Source: Prolixibacteraceae bacterium (GTDB lineage Bacteria; Bacteroidota; Bacteroidia; Bacteroidales; Prolixibacteraceae). Taken from it: a DNA stretch of 41,249 nucleotides. The position numbers were made by a program, and so were the translations under genes. The notes below the pieces were generated by a model, which worked only from the letters and a program-made list of their open reading frames with translations, was not told the DNA's origin and did no database searches. Location: contig JAQICD010000253.1 in NCBI GenBank assembly GCA_027858715.1, positions 1-41,249 of the forward strand, read 5' to 3'. Numbering within the stretch: position 1 is the first letter of the stretch; each line of letters begins with the position of its first letter. Below are positions 17,926-26,833 of this stretch, one piece after another.

Positions 17926-19917
17926 TTATTGGCCATAGTTTTCTCTAAAATCGTTGCTCAGCACTCTAAACTCGGTTCGTCTATTAATGGCTTTGGCTAT
18001 TTCCTGTTGCTCTTCGGTTTCAAGTTTCAAAATAAAATCTTCGGTAAGCTCATCTCCTTGATTAAGAAAATCGTATTGTCGTGCAATTTTTCGTGTTACC
18101 ATTTTTGCCCAGGTTTCGCCATAACCCTTAGCTACCAATCGTTTGGGATTTACACCGCGCTGTATAAGGTAGTTTACAACACCCTGTGCCCTTCTTTGCG
18201 ACAATTCGGAGTTAAACATAACAGACCCCACGTAATCGGTGTGCGACATAATTTCAATAACAATTGTAGGGTTTATGCTCAGCAAATTCACCAGGCTATC
18301 AAGTGCATTTTTAGCTTCGGGTAGCAATTCAGCCTTACCAAATTCGTAATTAATGTTATCAACCCTAACCGGAACATCAGTTGGTGTAAGTTGCAATTTG
18401 ATATCAAAAGTTTTGCTATCAGGCAGACTTTCTGTATTAACAATCTGCTTGGCATTCAGAAACCCTTCTTTGAAGGCGGCCAGTATATATTCTGTTTCGG
18501 GATTTAAGCGATACTGAAATTTACCATCCTGCGATCTTACTTTCAGCATGGTTCCATCGGTTCCAATTAGTCTCATGTATGCATCCTCAACACGGATATC
18601 GGTTTCAGAATTGATTATCTCGCCTTCGGCTCTGAATATTTTGGGTGGTAAAATAAATGAAAACAAATCGTCGCCAATGGCACCTTTTCGATTACTGGCC
18701 AACATACCCTGGTCGCGCCCCGGTATAAAAGTGATGCTAAAATCGTCGCCTGTTGAATTAATTGGCGCTTGCAAATTTTCCACAGCCCATTTTTGCGATT
18801 CTTCGTTATAAGTAGCTTTGAAAATATCGAGTCCGCCCATACCTACATGGTAATCCGACGAAAAATATAACTCTCCGTTGTCGCGTGCTAACGGGAACAT
18901 TTCATCACCCGGAGTATTAACCTGGGGACCCATGTTTTTGGGTTCACTCCATGTATCCGACATTTTTTCTACTTTCCAGATATCCTTGCCGCCATAACCG
19001 CCTTCCATGTCCGACACAAAATATAGGGTTAATCCATCGTGCGAAACCGATGGATGGGCAGCCACCAGGCTATCGGGTAAAATACCAATATTTTCGGCAT
19101 CCGACCAGGCATCTTTACTTCGTGTTGCCATAAATATTGAAGCACCTTTTTCGCCACTTTTATCAAAATCGCAGCGGGTAAAATACATGGTAGAACCATC
19201 GGAAGTAAACGATGCAGCTCCTTCTTCAGCCCCAGTGTTAATGTACATTTCTTCCTCAATCAGTTTAGGCCTTTCCCAGCGTTGTTTCTGAACATCGAAA
19301 TTAGAACGGAACAGATCGGTATTTTTTTCGCCGGTAATTGCACTTTTCTTTCGTCCTTGCGCACCATCGCGCGAAGAGGTAAGAACTACACTATTGTCGA
19401 GACCGCCGACAAACCATGGAGAGAAATCGGCCTGTCGAGAATTGAGCATCGGCTCGCGGTTTACTTCGTGGCGTGTAGGATTCTCAAGCCACACCGGCGT
19501 CATTTCACACGACTCTAAACCGTTTAAAGCCTCCTGGTTGTTTGGATATAATTCGAGAAACTGTTCGTAATTTTCAATGGCATCATCAAATTTCTCTTCG
19601 TAACGTAATGCATGCGCCATTTTAAGTATTAACGAGCTATCGGGATACTCGCGTCGGATAAGGTTACGAATGCGCATACCGGCTCTGCCATAATCGTCGA
19701 GATACCAATAGGCATTAGCCATATAATAATCGTATTCAGTTCTTTTTGCCAGATCTTTTTCTTTGCGATAAGCCTTCATAAAGTGATCGATGGCGTCAGA
19801 ATACTCGCCAATTTTGTATGCTTCGCGACCGTTTTTTGCAAAGCGCGAAGCTGAACAGCCCGACAGTATAACGATTAACAATGAAAAACAGATGTACCTG
19901 ATAGCTTTATTTTGCAT
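17926..19917 (-). CDS. porE: PorE-like type IX secretion lipoprotein (TPR, PD40 propeller, CRD, OmpA)
   Basis: The ATG at 19917 gives a lipoprotein signal (LLIVILSGC, lipidated C21) and a 663-aa protein; the longer frame begins with TTG. The domain order is TPR-like helices (about 25-150), a PD40/WD40-like propeller (about 165-430, repeated TSDGSTMYFTR, SHDGLTLYFVSD, LYFSSDYHVGMGGLDIF), a carboxypeptidase-regulatory-like domain (about 435-520) and an OmpA peptidoglycan-binding domain (about 525-650, NINYEFGKAELLPEA, RRTEFRVL). Order and length match PorE of Porphyromonas gingivalis, which links the type IX secretion complex to peptidoglycan. No other por genes are nearby. Confidence 0.75.
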   Translation of the reverse strand: MQNKAIRYICFSLLIVILSGCSASRFAKNGREAYKIGEYSDAIDHFMKAYRKEKDLAKRTEYDYYMANAYWYLDDYGRAGMRIRNLIRREYPDSSLILKMAHALRYEEKFDDAIENYEQFLELYPNNQEALNGLESCEMTPVWLENPTRHEVNREPMLNSRQADFSPWFVGGLDNSVVLTSSRDGAQGRKKSAITGEKNTDLFRSNFDVQKQRWERPKLIEEEMYINTGAEEGAASFTSDGSTMYFTRCDFDKSGEKGASIFMATRSKDAWSDAENIGILPDSLVAAHPSVSHDGLTLYFVSDMEGGYGGKDIWKVEKMSDTWSEPKNMGPQVNTPGDEMFPLARDNGELYFSSDYHVGMGGLDIFKATYNEESQKWAVENLQAPINSTGDDFSITFIPGRDQGMLASNRKGAIGDDLFSFILPPKIFRAEGEIINSETDIRVEDAYMRLIGTDGTMLKVRSQDGKFQYRLNPETEYILAAFKEGFLNAKQIVNTESLPDSKTFDIKLQLTPTDVPVRVDNINYEFGKAELLPEAKNALDSLVNLLSINPTIVIEIMSHTDYVGSVMFNSELSQRRAQGVVNYLIQRGVNPKRLVAKGYGETWAKMVTRKIARQYDFLNQGDELTEDFILKLETEEQQEIAKAINRRTEFRVLSNDFRENYGQ

Positions 19918-20027
19918 TTTCCAATTATTCAAAAACAAGGGTTAAATGTAAAGAATTTCGATGAAACCCCGAAAGCACTTATTTTACAATCCATAACGTA
20001 AAACTTTCTGTTTAGGTATAAGCGTTG

Positions 20028-21047
20028 CTAATCTTTTTGGAGGCCTTTGGTACTCAACATACCACATGCCGCGTAAATGTCTTGTCCGCGCGATGCTCTA
20101 ATGGTGGTTAATATTCCCTTGTTATTCAAATCATCTTTAAACCTTTGCAAGCGTGTTTCGTTGGTTTTTTCAAGCGGGGTGCCCGGAATAGGATGAAAAC
20201 GTATCAGGTTTACATGACTTCGGATGCCGTTTAGCAAGCGGGCCATTTCTTTAACATGGTTTGGTGTATCGTTTAGACCTCCAAACACGATGTACTCTAT
20301 CGAAACTTTTCGCTGGCTGTCGAAATCGAAAGCCCTGATTTCGTCAATGATGGATTTTAAAGGATATGCCAGCTGAACAGGCATAAGTTTTTGCCGTTCG
20401 TCGTCGAACGGAGTGTGTACACTGATCGCTACGTTACATTTGCTTTCGTTAAGGAATCGCTTTAACGCAGGCACTATGCCAATAGACGATACTGTAATGC
20501 GTCGAGGGCTCATAGCATAACCCCATTCAGCGGTGAGTATGTCGATGCTTTTTAGCACCTCGTCGAGATTATCGAAAGGTTCGCCCATGCCCATGTAAAC
20601 AATATTGGTAACACTGTCGGTTTCATCAATCATCTGAACCTGGTTCACAATTTCGCCCGCGGTAAGCTGGCCGTTAAAACCTTGTTTGCCAGTCATGCAA
20701 AACAAACAGCCCATTTTGCATCCCACCTGCGACGAAACACAAACCGTACGTCTGTATTTATCAGGGATCATGGCCGTTTCGATATATTTATCATGCGAAG
20801 TAGGGAAAAGATATTTTTTTGTGCCGTCAGTACTTTCCTGCACTTTTACCGATGAAAAGGTATCCACTTCGTATTTCTCCGAAAGCAGTGTCCTGGCCTT
20901 TTTCGACAGGTTTGTCATTTCGTCAACCGATGTGACTTTTTTCTTATACAGCCAGTCGGCAATTTGTTTTCCTGTGAATTTCGGCAGACCCATTTCAACA
21001 ACCAAAGATTGTAACTCGTCAAGTGTTTTTCCAAATAATGCTTGCAT
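20028..21047 (-). CDS. rlmN: 23S rRNA (adenine-2503-C2)-methyltransferase
   Basis: A 339-aa radical SAM enzyme that methylates A2503 of 23S rRNA and A37 of some tRNAs. The cluster-binding cysteines are C110, C114 and C117 (CKMGCLFC). GMGEPFDN follows the pattern of the GGE-like SAM motif. The C-terminal QDIYAACGML holds the second catalytic cysteine. Length and motifs are those of RlmN; the Cfr resistance paralogue is less likely on the N-terminal sequence. It is a single gene, divergent from apbE across 192 bases. Confidence 0.95.
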   Translation of the reverse strand: MQALFGKTLDELQSLVVEMGLPKFTGKQIADWLYKKKVTSVDEMTNLSKKARTLLSEKYEVDTFSSVKVQESTDGTKKYLFPTSHDKYIETAMIPDKYRRTVCVSSQVGCKMGCLFCMTGKQGFNGQLTAGEIVNQVQMIDETDSVTNIVYMGMGEPFDNLDEVLKSIDILTAEWGYAMSPRRITVSSIGIVPALKRFLNESKCNVAISVHTPFDDERQKLMPVQLAYPLKSIIDEIRAFDFDSQRKVSIEYIVFGGLNDTPNHVKEMARLLNGIRSHVNLIRFHPIPGTPLEKTNETRLQRFKDDLNNKGILTTIRASRGQDIYAACGMLSTKGLQKD

Positions 21048-21239
21048 GATTTCTTTCTGTTAAAGAATATTTTCGACACGATGTTTATATACGAAATGCC
21101 TGTTGCAATAAGCAAATAGCATACTTCGACAACCATAAATGCCCGGCCGCAAAGGTAATACTTATTCGATACGGGTAACAAATAACCAGAACCATAAAAT
21201 TTCCTATTTTTACAGCAGTTTGTCTTAAATTATTATAAA

Positions 21240-22241
21240 ATGAAGAAGTTCGTCTTAATTGCAGCAGTATTTCTTACTTTTCTGTCCTGCCAGAAATCAT
21301 CTCCAAAATACATTAAAAACAGCGGATTAATTTTTGGCACTTATTATCAACTTACTTATCAAAGTGCAGGAGAAGAAGATTATCATTCCGAGGTGAAAGA
21401 ATTGCTGAATATGCTTGATCATTCATTCTCAACATATAATCCTAATTCATCGGTTTCAAAAATTAATAAAAACCTGCCACATAAACCCGACACCCTGTTT
21501 AACAACGTTTTTAAAAAATCACAAGAAATTGCAGCACTTACAAATGGAGCTTTCGACGCAACCGTAGCGCCTTTGGTAAATGCATGGGGTTTTGGTTTTA
21601 CTAAAAAAGAAAGCATTACACCCGAACTAATCGACAGCATAAAGCAATTTGTAGGTTTCGAAAAAGTAAGATTAGAAAACAAGCTCGTAGTAAAGACAGA
21701 TGACCGTTTAAAGTTGGATTTTAGTGCTATAGCAAAAGGATATTCGGTAGATATTGTTGCCGAATTTCTGCATGAAATAGGATGCGAAAACTACCTGGTT
21801 GACATTGGAGGCGAAGTGGTAGCATACGGGCAAAATCCTTCAGGAAAAACATGGCGCGTAGGCGTTAACGAACCCAACGACAACGAACCAATGACTCCAA
21901 ATAGTTTGCAAGCTGTTGTTTCACTTAAAAACAGGGGAATGGCCACATCTGGGAATTACCGCAATTTCTACATCGAAGATGGTAAAAAATATGCCCACAC
22001 CATTGACCCGCGAAACGGTTACCCGGTAAATCACAACTTACTAAGTGCAACCATTGTGGCTCACGATTGCATGACGGCCGATGCCCTGGCTACAGCCTGT
22101 ATGGTTCTGGGCATTGATTCGGCTCGATTATTGATTGAAAAAATTGATAATGTTGAAGCTTTTTTTATTTATTCAGAGCCAGGTAAACAAAACCAATTAT
22201 TTATAACTGATGGATTTCAGAAAATGATTATAAATGAATAA
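21240..22241 (+). CDS. apbE: FAD:protein FMN transferase (ApbE), lipoprotein
   Basis: A 333-aa ApbE-family protein with a lipoprotein signal (VFLTFLSC). It transfers FMN from FAD to a Thr of target flavoproteins such as NqrB/NqrC or RnfG. Family motifs are GTYYQLTYQ, LDFSAIAKGYSVD, NYLVDIGGEVVAYG, ATSGNYRNFY with YAHTIDPRNGYP, and the metal-site region HDCMTADALATACMVLG. It acts in the periplasm. No Nqr or Rnf operon lies in the window. A propeller protein gene follows after 33 bases, probably in the same transcript. Confidence 0.93.
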   Translation: MKKFVLIAAVFLTFLSCQKSSPKYIKNSGLIFGTYYQLTYQSAGEEDYHSEVKELLNMLDHSFSTYNPNSSVSKINKNLPHKPDTLFNNVFKKSQEIAALTNGAFDATVAPLVNAWGFGFTKKESITPELIDSIKQFVGFEKVRLENKLVVKTDDRLKLDFSAIAKGYSVDIVAEFLHEIGCENYLVDIGGEVVAYGQNPSGKTWRVGVNEPNDNEPMTPNSLQAVVSLKNRGMATSGNYRNFYIEDGKKYAHTIDPRNGYPVNHNLLSATIVAHDCMTADALATACMVLGIDSARLLIEKIDNVEAFFIYSEPGKQNQLFITDGFQKMIINE

Positions 22242-22274
22242 CTTCACCATATTATTTAATTAAAAATTACTACC

Positions 22275-23468
22275 ATGCGTGCTGTACTTGTTATTGTAAT
22301 ATCTTTTCTTTTTTTTAGAGCATTGGTTGCCCAGGTGAAAATCGATATTCCACAGCCATATGGCGATAACATTATCGAATCGGAACTGATTGAGTCAGTC
22401 TCTATACTTCCGCTCAATGTTGAACGTTATGGAATTATCTCGGCCGACATGGAAATGAAGGTTGATGGTGATAATTATTTTATACTGGACAACAAAAAAG
22501 CACAATGCGTATATCATTTTAATGCCGAGGGAAATTTAGTCGAAACCATTTGCATTGTAAGGGATAAATCCGAAGAAAATCTTCCGATACTAAACAACCC
22601 TGCCTGGTTCAGCATCAATCCATACAAAAAACATATTGAATTATATCGGTTCGAGAACTCAACCATTTACCGTCATAGCTACAATGGTGATTTGCTGGGG
22701 AAAACAGAAATGGAAATTACACCATCGGATTTTATACGAGATAAGAACGGTAATTATTGGATTTATACCGGATGGAATAATAGCGAAACTCAATATCGGC
22801 TTATAAAAACAGATGTTAACGGGAAAATAATTAGTCGCGAGTTGCGCTTAATATCCAAATGTACGCCAACCGAAGGTTTTTCATTTTTTTCTACTCCAGA
22901 GCGTATCCTTTTTTGGGAAATTCTGAGTAACAAAGTATTTGCCATTGAAGAAAACTCAATAAAAACCCTTTACGAATTTAATTTCGGGGTACATAATCTG
23001 CCACGCGACTACCATCTTATACGTGCCGATGAATCGTTTACACTTATTAACCAAACCGGATACTACGGAATAAAAAAAGTGCTGGAGAATGAATCCTTCA
23101 CTTACTTTTTCTTAAATTACACCAGCCTTGAACGCCGTGAAATGTTTCATGTACTGCATAATAAAAAGAGTGGTGAGGTTAACATTTATACCGAGAACTC
23201 GGCAATTGGAGCGTTTGATAAAGCACATTATCTGACCGATAATAACGAACTGGTTTTTTTGGTATCACCACGTCAGGTAAGAAGACTTCTAGGCAGCGGC
23301 ACAGACTTTATACCAGCACCATTTGCTGAATTACCCGAGGAAATTAAGAATTATCGAAATCCGGTTGTTTTAAAATTCAAACTTCATGATGGCGTTTCAT
23401 CAAATTCCCCATCAAACGAAAACTATTTTATTGACGAGGCTGCTGCCGATAGCTTGTATTTTAATTAG
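22275..23468 (+). CDS. Secreted six-bladed beta-propeller protein
   Basis: A 397-aa protein with a signal peptide (MRAVLVIVISFLFFRALVAQ). The start (VSILPLNVERYGIIS followed by KVDGDNYFILDNKKAQCVYHFNAEGNL) is typical of the Bacteroidota six-bladed beta-propeller family (DUF5128-like), where each blade ends in a display strand such as YFILD or YWIYT. There is no catalytic motif. It probably binds a ligand or partner in the periplasm. Its 3' end overlaps the convergent small gene by 4 bases. Confidence 0.7.
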   Translation: MRAVLVIVISFLFFRALVAQVKIDIPQPYGDNIIESELIESVSILPLNVERYGIISADMEMKVDGDNYFILDNKKAQCVYHFNAEGNLVETICIVRDKSEENLPILNNPAWFSINPYKKHIELYRFENSTIYRHSYNGDLLGKTEMEITPSDFIRDKNGNYWIYTGWNNSETQYRLIKTDVNGKIISRELRLISKCTPTEGFSFFSTPERILFWEILSNKVFAIEENSIKTLYEFNFGVHNLPRDYHLIRADESFTLINQTGYYGIKKVLENESFTYFFLNYTSLERREMFHVLHNKKSGEVNIYTENSAIGAFDKAHYLTDNNELVFLVSPRQVRRLLGSGTDFIPAPFAELPEEIKNYRNPVVLKFKLHDGVSSNSPSNENYFIDEAAADSLYFN

Positions 23469-23698
23469 TTATCGCTGAGGTGTAGTCCTTCGTACGGGAT
23501 TTTCTTCGCATTTTTTTGCTCTATCTTGTCCCAGCTTTGTGCACAGGTAATTCCGCGACTCAACATGTTTTTGTTTCCACCAATATGCATATTAGGAAAT
23601 TTATGGTCACTTTTAAACAATACCTGGATAGACAGACCCAAAAATGCAAGAGCCAGCAAACCAACAACAACTAATAAAGTAATTAATATCGTATTCAT
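23465..23698 (-). CDS. Small membrane protein, unknown
   Basis: A 77-aa protein with one N-terminal membrane helix (about 3-27) followed by a short soluble tail with HIGGNKNMLSRGITCAQSWD. A good Shine-Dalgarno (AGGAG) lies 9 bases upstream of the ATG, and a -7 box TACCTTTG lies on the minus strand at 23729-23736, which supports a real gene. It sits tail to tail with the apbE/propeller unit. Size and topology recall the NqrM maturation factor, but the NqrM cysteine pattern is absent (one Cys only), so I do not assign that name. Confidence 0.65.
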   Translation of the reverse strand: MNTILITLLVVVGLLALAFLGLSIQVLFKSDHKFPNMHIGGNKNMLSRGITCAQSWDKIEQKNAKKIPYEGLHLSDN

Positions 23699-23728
23699 AA
23701 CTATTCTCCTACTTTAACAATAAGGACA

Positions 23729-23736
23729 CAAAGGTA
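23729..23736 (-). promoter_or_regulatory. Candidate -7 box for the small membrane protein
   Basis: Read on the minus strand, TACCTTTG matches TAnnTTTG and lies 30 bases before the ATG at 23698, between two same-strand genes. No clear -33 element was found. Confidence 0.4.
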
Positions 23737-23742
23737 TTAATT

Positions 23743-24996
23743 TTAACTGTTCTTGTCGATAGTCCGGTACAAGTTTAACAGATTTTTAGCATTTGCCTGA
23801 CCAGATGTATTAGTGTCCTTCCGATTCAATAAGTCTAATGCTTCATCTTTCAGCACTTTCTTTTCAACACCTTTCGAAAGGCAAAAGTTCAACCATTTTA
23901 AAATTTTAAAGGCATCGAAAAGATGAAAAAAGCGCTTTGAGAATATCGCTTCATTGCTACAATTTTGCTTCAAATCATTCAGTTGAGCCACAAAACCCGT
24001 TTCATCAAAAAAAGCTATAAGAAGTTTATTACCTGATATTTCACTTGCAAATTCGAAATCATACCTATAAAGCAATTCTGCTTTATAGAAAAAATCTTGC
24101 AATATTTCAAACAAATATAGCGGGTACGTATAATGCAAGTCACGGCCACCCTCTACAAACTGCTTGAGAGCCGGCCCTGTACCAAACGGCACCCGGGTTG
24201 ATAAACGGGTGGAGGGATAAACGGTAGTTCTGTTAATGCATCCAACCTTTCCCAGGGGCATAAGCTTATGCAGGAAATAAAAATCTTCACCTGCTTTACG
24301 TCGGTTCATTCCACCTTGTGCAACATAGGCCGATGCTTTTAACGCAAAACACGAGCCCAGAGTATAAATAGAATTTGGAAAACCGGTGTAGTCGATGGCA
24401 TGTTTGTAATAGCGCATGTACAGTTCGTACAAAACGACTGCCGTTTCATGTTCAACATCTTCGTAAGGATGTTCAAAATAAATTGTAGCCGCCACAGGTT
24501 TTGTGTACATCGAAAAATGTTGGAACACCACCTTAAAGTAATTCTCCTCAACAGTTGCATCAGCATCGAGCGACAGGATAATGCCATCGGAATTATCAGT
24601 TTTGCTGAATAAAGAAACAGCCCAATCCATACCTATTTTTCGAGCCCAGCCGACACCTGCATGTTTAGAGGGTAAGTTAGTGGCATATACTGAAGAAATA
24701 TGAAGCCACCCAGGTGTTTCTTTCTTTAAGTTTTCAATTTCGTGAACGGTATGGCTATTTTGACTTTTAACTTCAGGAGAATCATTTTCCGAATCGTTAA
24801 CAACAACGATTATTTGCACATCACACCGGGGTTGGCTGCAAGCTGTCATAGATTCTAAAGTAGAAAGAAGTCCAGGCTCATTATAGCATGGAATTACTAC
24901 CACCATGCCGGGCATAACTTTAGGGTTACGAGGCTCAAAAAAGAAACTTCTGTTTTGTTTATTCAGATATTTGTCGGCAAAACCCATTATCAACAT
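23743..24996 (-). CDS. Family 2 glycosyltransferase
   Basis: A 417-aa protein with a GT-A fold. VVVIPCYNEPG (about 32-42) is the nucleotide-binding start, LSLDADATVEENYF (about 146-159) holds the metal-binding DxD, and GSCFALKASAY with AGEDFYFLHKL follow as acceptor and catalytic-base regions. No membrane helices are evident, so it is cytoplasmic or peripheral. The donor and acceptor are unknown. The ATG at 24996 and another at 24987 are both possible. It lies just after a terminator, so read-through or a weak promoter must express it. Confidence 0.8.
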   Translation of the reverse strand: MLIMGFADKYLNKQNRSFFFEPRNPKVMPGMVVVIPCYNEPGLLSTLESMTACSQPRCDVQIIVVVNDSENDSPEVKSQNSHTVHEIENLKKETPGWLHISSVYATNLPSKHAGVGWARKIGMDWAVSLFSKTDNSDGIILSLDADATVEENYFKVVFQHFSMYTKPVAATIYFEHPYEDVEHETAVVLYELYMRYYKHAIDYTGFPNSIYTLGSCFALKASAYVAQGGMNRRKAGEDFYFLHKLMPLGKVGCINRTTVYPSTRLSTRVPFGTGPALKQFVEGGRDLHYTYPLYLFEILQDFFYKAELLYRYDFEFASEISGNKLLIAFFDETGFVAQLNDLKQNCSNEAIFSKRFFHLFDAFKILKWLNFCLSKGVEKKVLKDEALDLLNRKDTNTSGQANAKNLLNLYRTIDKNS

Positions 24997-25003
24997 AAAT
25001 AAA

Positions 25004-25033
25004 AAACCGTGTACGAAAATACATACACGGTTT
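25004..25033 (-). terminator. Terminator after the OmpH gene
   Basis: A perfect 10-bp stem (AAACCGTGTA / TACACGGTTT) with a 10-base loop. On the minus strand it is followed by a run of T. It lies 22 bases after the OmpH stop. Confidence 0.85.
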
Positions 25034-25054
25034 CAAAATACAAGTTAATATGAT

Positions 25055-25654
25055 TTATTTCTTCGATTTATCATAACGGACATTCAATACCTCAACAATA
25101 TCTTTTGTAATGTTGTATTGTTTTGCACCCACAATTATGTTTCCGTTGTTACTAAAGATGTAATCGTAGTTGTGTTTCTTGTTGTAATCTTTTACATAAC
25201 CAACAATGCTGTCGATAATCTGAATATTAATATCACGTTCCATCTTTGCCAATCTGTTCGACAATTCATAATCGAGTTGCTGAATTTCCTGCTCTTCGTT
25301 TAAAATACGGTCGCGCTCTTGCATGGCTCTTTCTTCAGTAAGAAAACCACCACGCTGCAATTTCTCTTGAAACGCAACTGCTTGTTTCTCCAGGTTACTA
25401 CGTCTCTTTGAGAAGTCTTCGTTAAACTGTGTTCGTTTGGCAACAAACTCGTCGTTCAAATCCAACGCCAGCTGGTAATTAACAAGTACAGAGTCTGTCT
25501 GCACATATGCTATTTTAAGTCCGCCTTCAGGGATTCTTACAGGCTCATTATCTGCATTTCCCGACTCACTGCTTTTGGCGGTAAAATTTATAATAAACAA
25601 AGCAACAACTCCGGCCAATGCAATAAAACTAAGAACTAGTGGTAATTTCTTCAT
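25055..25654 (-). CDS. OmpH/Skp-like periplasmic chaperone
   Basis: A 199-aa protein with an N-terminal hydrophobic signal or anchor (about 4-25). It continues with GGLKIAYVQTDSVLVNYQLALDL, the usual first strand of OmpH, and a long charged coiled coil (about 70-150). The C-terminal YDYIFSNNGNIIVGAKQYNITKDIVEVLN closes the Skp body. Skp-type chaperones escort outer-membrane proteins across the periplasm. It has its own -7 box and terminator, away from bamA, where OmpH genes often lie. Confidence 0.85.
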   Translation of the reverse strand: MKKLPLVLSFIALAGVVALFIINFTAKSSESGNADNEPVRIPEGGLKIAYVQTDSVLVNYQLALDLNDEFVAKRTQFNEDFSKRRSNLEKQAVAFQEKLQRGGFLTEERAMQERDRILNEEQEIQQLDYELSNRLAKMERDINIQIIDSIVGYVKDYNKKHNYDYIFSNNGNIIVGAKQYNITKDIVEVLNVRYDKSKK

Positions 25655-25718
25655 TTTAAATCAAATTTAGAATAAGGACTAACAATCCTCTGCGAATAAC
25701 TGGTTTAGTTAACATCAA

Positions 25719-25747
25719 CAAAGATACTTTTTCTATTGATTCTTTAA
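25719..25747 (-). promoter_or_regulatory. Candidate promoter for the OmpH gene
   Basis: On the minus strand TATCTTTG (25719-25726) fits the -7 consensus, with a TTTA at 25744-25747 17 bases upstream as a weak -33. It lies about 65 bases before the ATG. The rest of the 240-base divergent region to proline dehydrogenase shows nothing else clear. Confidence 0.45.
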
Positions 25748-25894
25748 AGAAATACCGCATGTTTTAAAGTTATTTCACATTTATAATTCAGTGCCAAAAA
25801 TCATATAATACCGCTGACATTCATCATTCATTCGGCTTGTTGGAAAATGTAATTTTAATAGCATTATATAATGACTTACTAAATAGCGACTAAA

Positions 25895-26809
25895 ATGATA
25901 AACAAGGTTGTAGCAGGCACTTTACCACACATGCCCAAAAAGCTGGTTTGGCTTATCTCGAAACGTTACGTGGCCGGAGAACATTTAAACGATGCTATAA
26001 AGGTAATAGAGCAACTTAATTCAAATGGAATAAAAGGTACAGTTGATTTGCTCGGCGAATTTATTACTACAATTGATGAGGCCGATATCAATAAACACAG
26101 GTATATTGATATCATCAGAAAACTAAGCAAGCAGAAAGTTGATTGCAGCTTTTCGATTAAACCTACCAGTTTTGGTTTATTAATTAACAAGGAACGATGC
26201 TACGGGTTTGTTCGTGAAGTTTTGGTTTACGCTACTCTAAAAGGAAAGTTTGTCCGTATCGATATGGAAGATTCGCAATGCACCTCCGATGAAATAGAAT
26301 TGTTTCTCCGCTTGAAGGACGAATTTCCAAAGAATGTTGGGCTTGTTTTTCAAGCATATATGAAACGTACGTATAACGACATTTCGAATTTACTTTTACA
26401 ATCGCACACCGAAAAAGCACCGTTAAATTTCAGACTGTGCAAGGGGATTTATGTAGAACCGGCTTATATCGCTTATAAAGATTTTCACCAGGTAAGACAT
26501 CATTTCCTTGAAGACTTAGACCTAATGCTAAAAAACGGTGTTTATGCAGCTATTGCCACACACGACCCCTTTTTGGTGCGCGAAGCCATTGATTTAATAA
26601 ACCGTTATGAAGTACCAAAAGACAAGTACGAATTTCAAATGCTATATGGAGTGGCTCCATCGCTACGCAATGAAATTGTAAAAGCCGGCCATAACATGCG
26701 GGTTTACGTACCTTTTGGCAAATACTGGTTTGGCTATTGCTCGCGCCGCATTAAAGAAAACCCAAAAATGGTAAACGATATTGTGAAAGCTCTATTCGTG
26801 AGGGGCTAG
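25895..26809 (+). CDS. Proline dehydrogenase
   Basis: A 304-aa FAD-dependent TIM-barrel enzyme oxidising proline to pyrroline-5-carboxylate. It shows the single-domain form with VRIDMEDSQCTSD, FQAYMKRT, FRLCKGIYVEP, AIATHDPFLV, FQMLYGVAP and the C-terminal YCSRRIKENP substrate-carboxylate arginine pair. There is no P5C dehydrogenase fusion or neighbour, as is common in Bacteroidota. It is a single gene, convergent with the esterase at 26834 with 24 bases between. Confidence 0.92.
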   Translation: MINKVVAGTLPHMPKKLVWLISKRYVAGEHLNDAIKVIEQLNSNGIKGTVDLLGEFITTIDEADINKHRYIDIIRKLSKQKVDCSFSIKPTSFGLLINKERCYGFVREVLVYATLKGKFVRIDMEDSQCTSDEIELFLRLKDEFPKNVGLVFQAYMKRTYNDISNLLLQSHTEKAPLNFRLCKGIYVEPAYIAYKDFHQVRHHFLEDLDLMLKNGVYAAIATHDPFLVREAIDLINRYEVPKDKYEFQMLYGVAPSLRNEIVKAGHNMRVYVPFGKYWFGYCSRRIKENPKMVNDIVKALFVRG

Positions 26810-26833
26810 AATATATCGTTGCCAATAGTAAAC

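Noticed and set aside
23465-23698. Naming the small protein NqrM
   Set aside because: It has one cysteine only and lacks the NqrM cysteine pattern.
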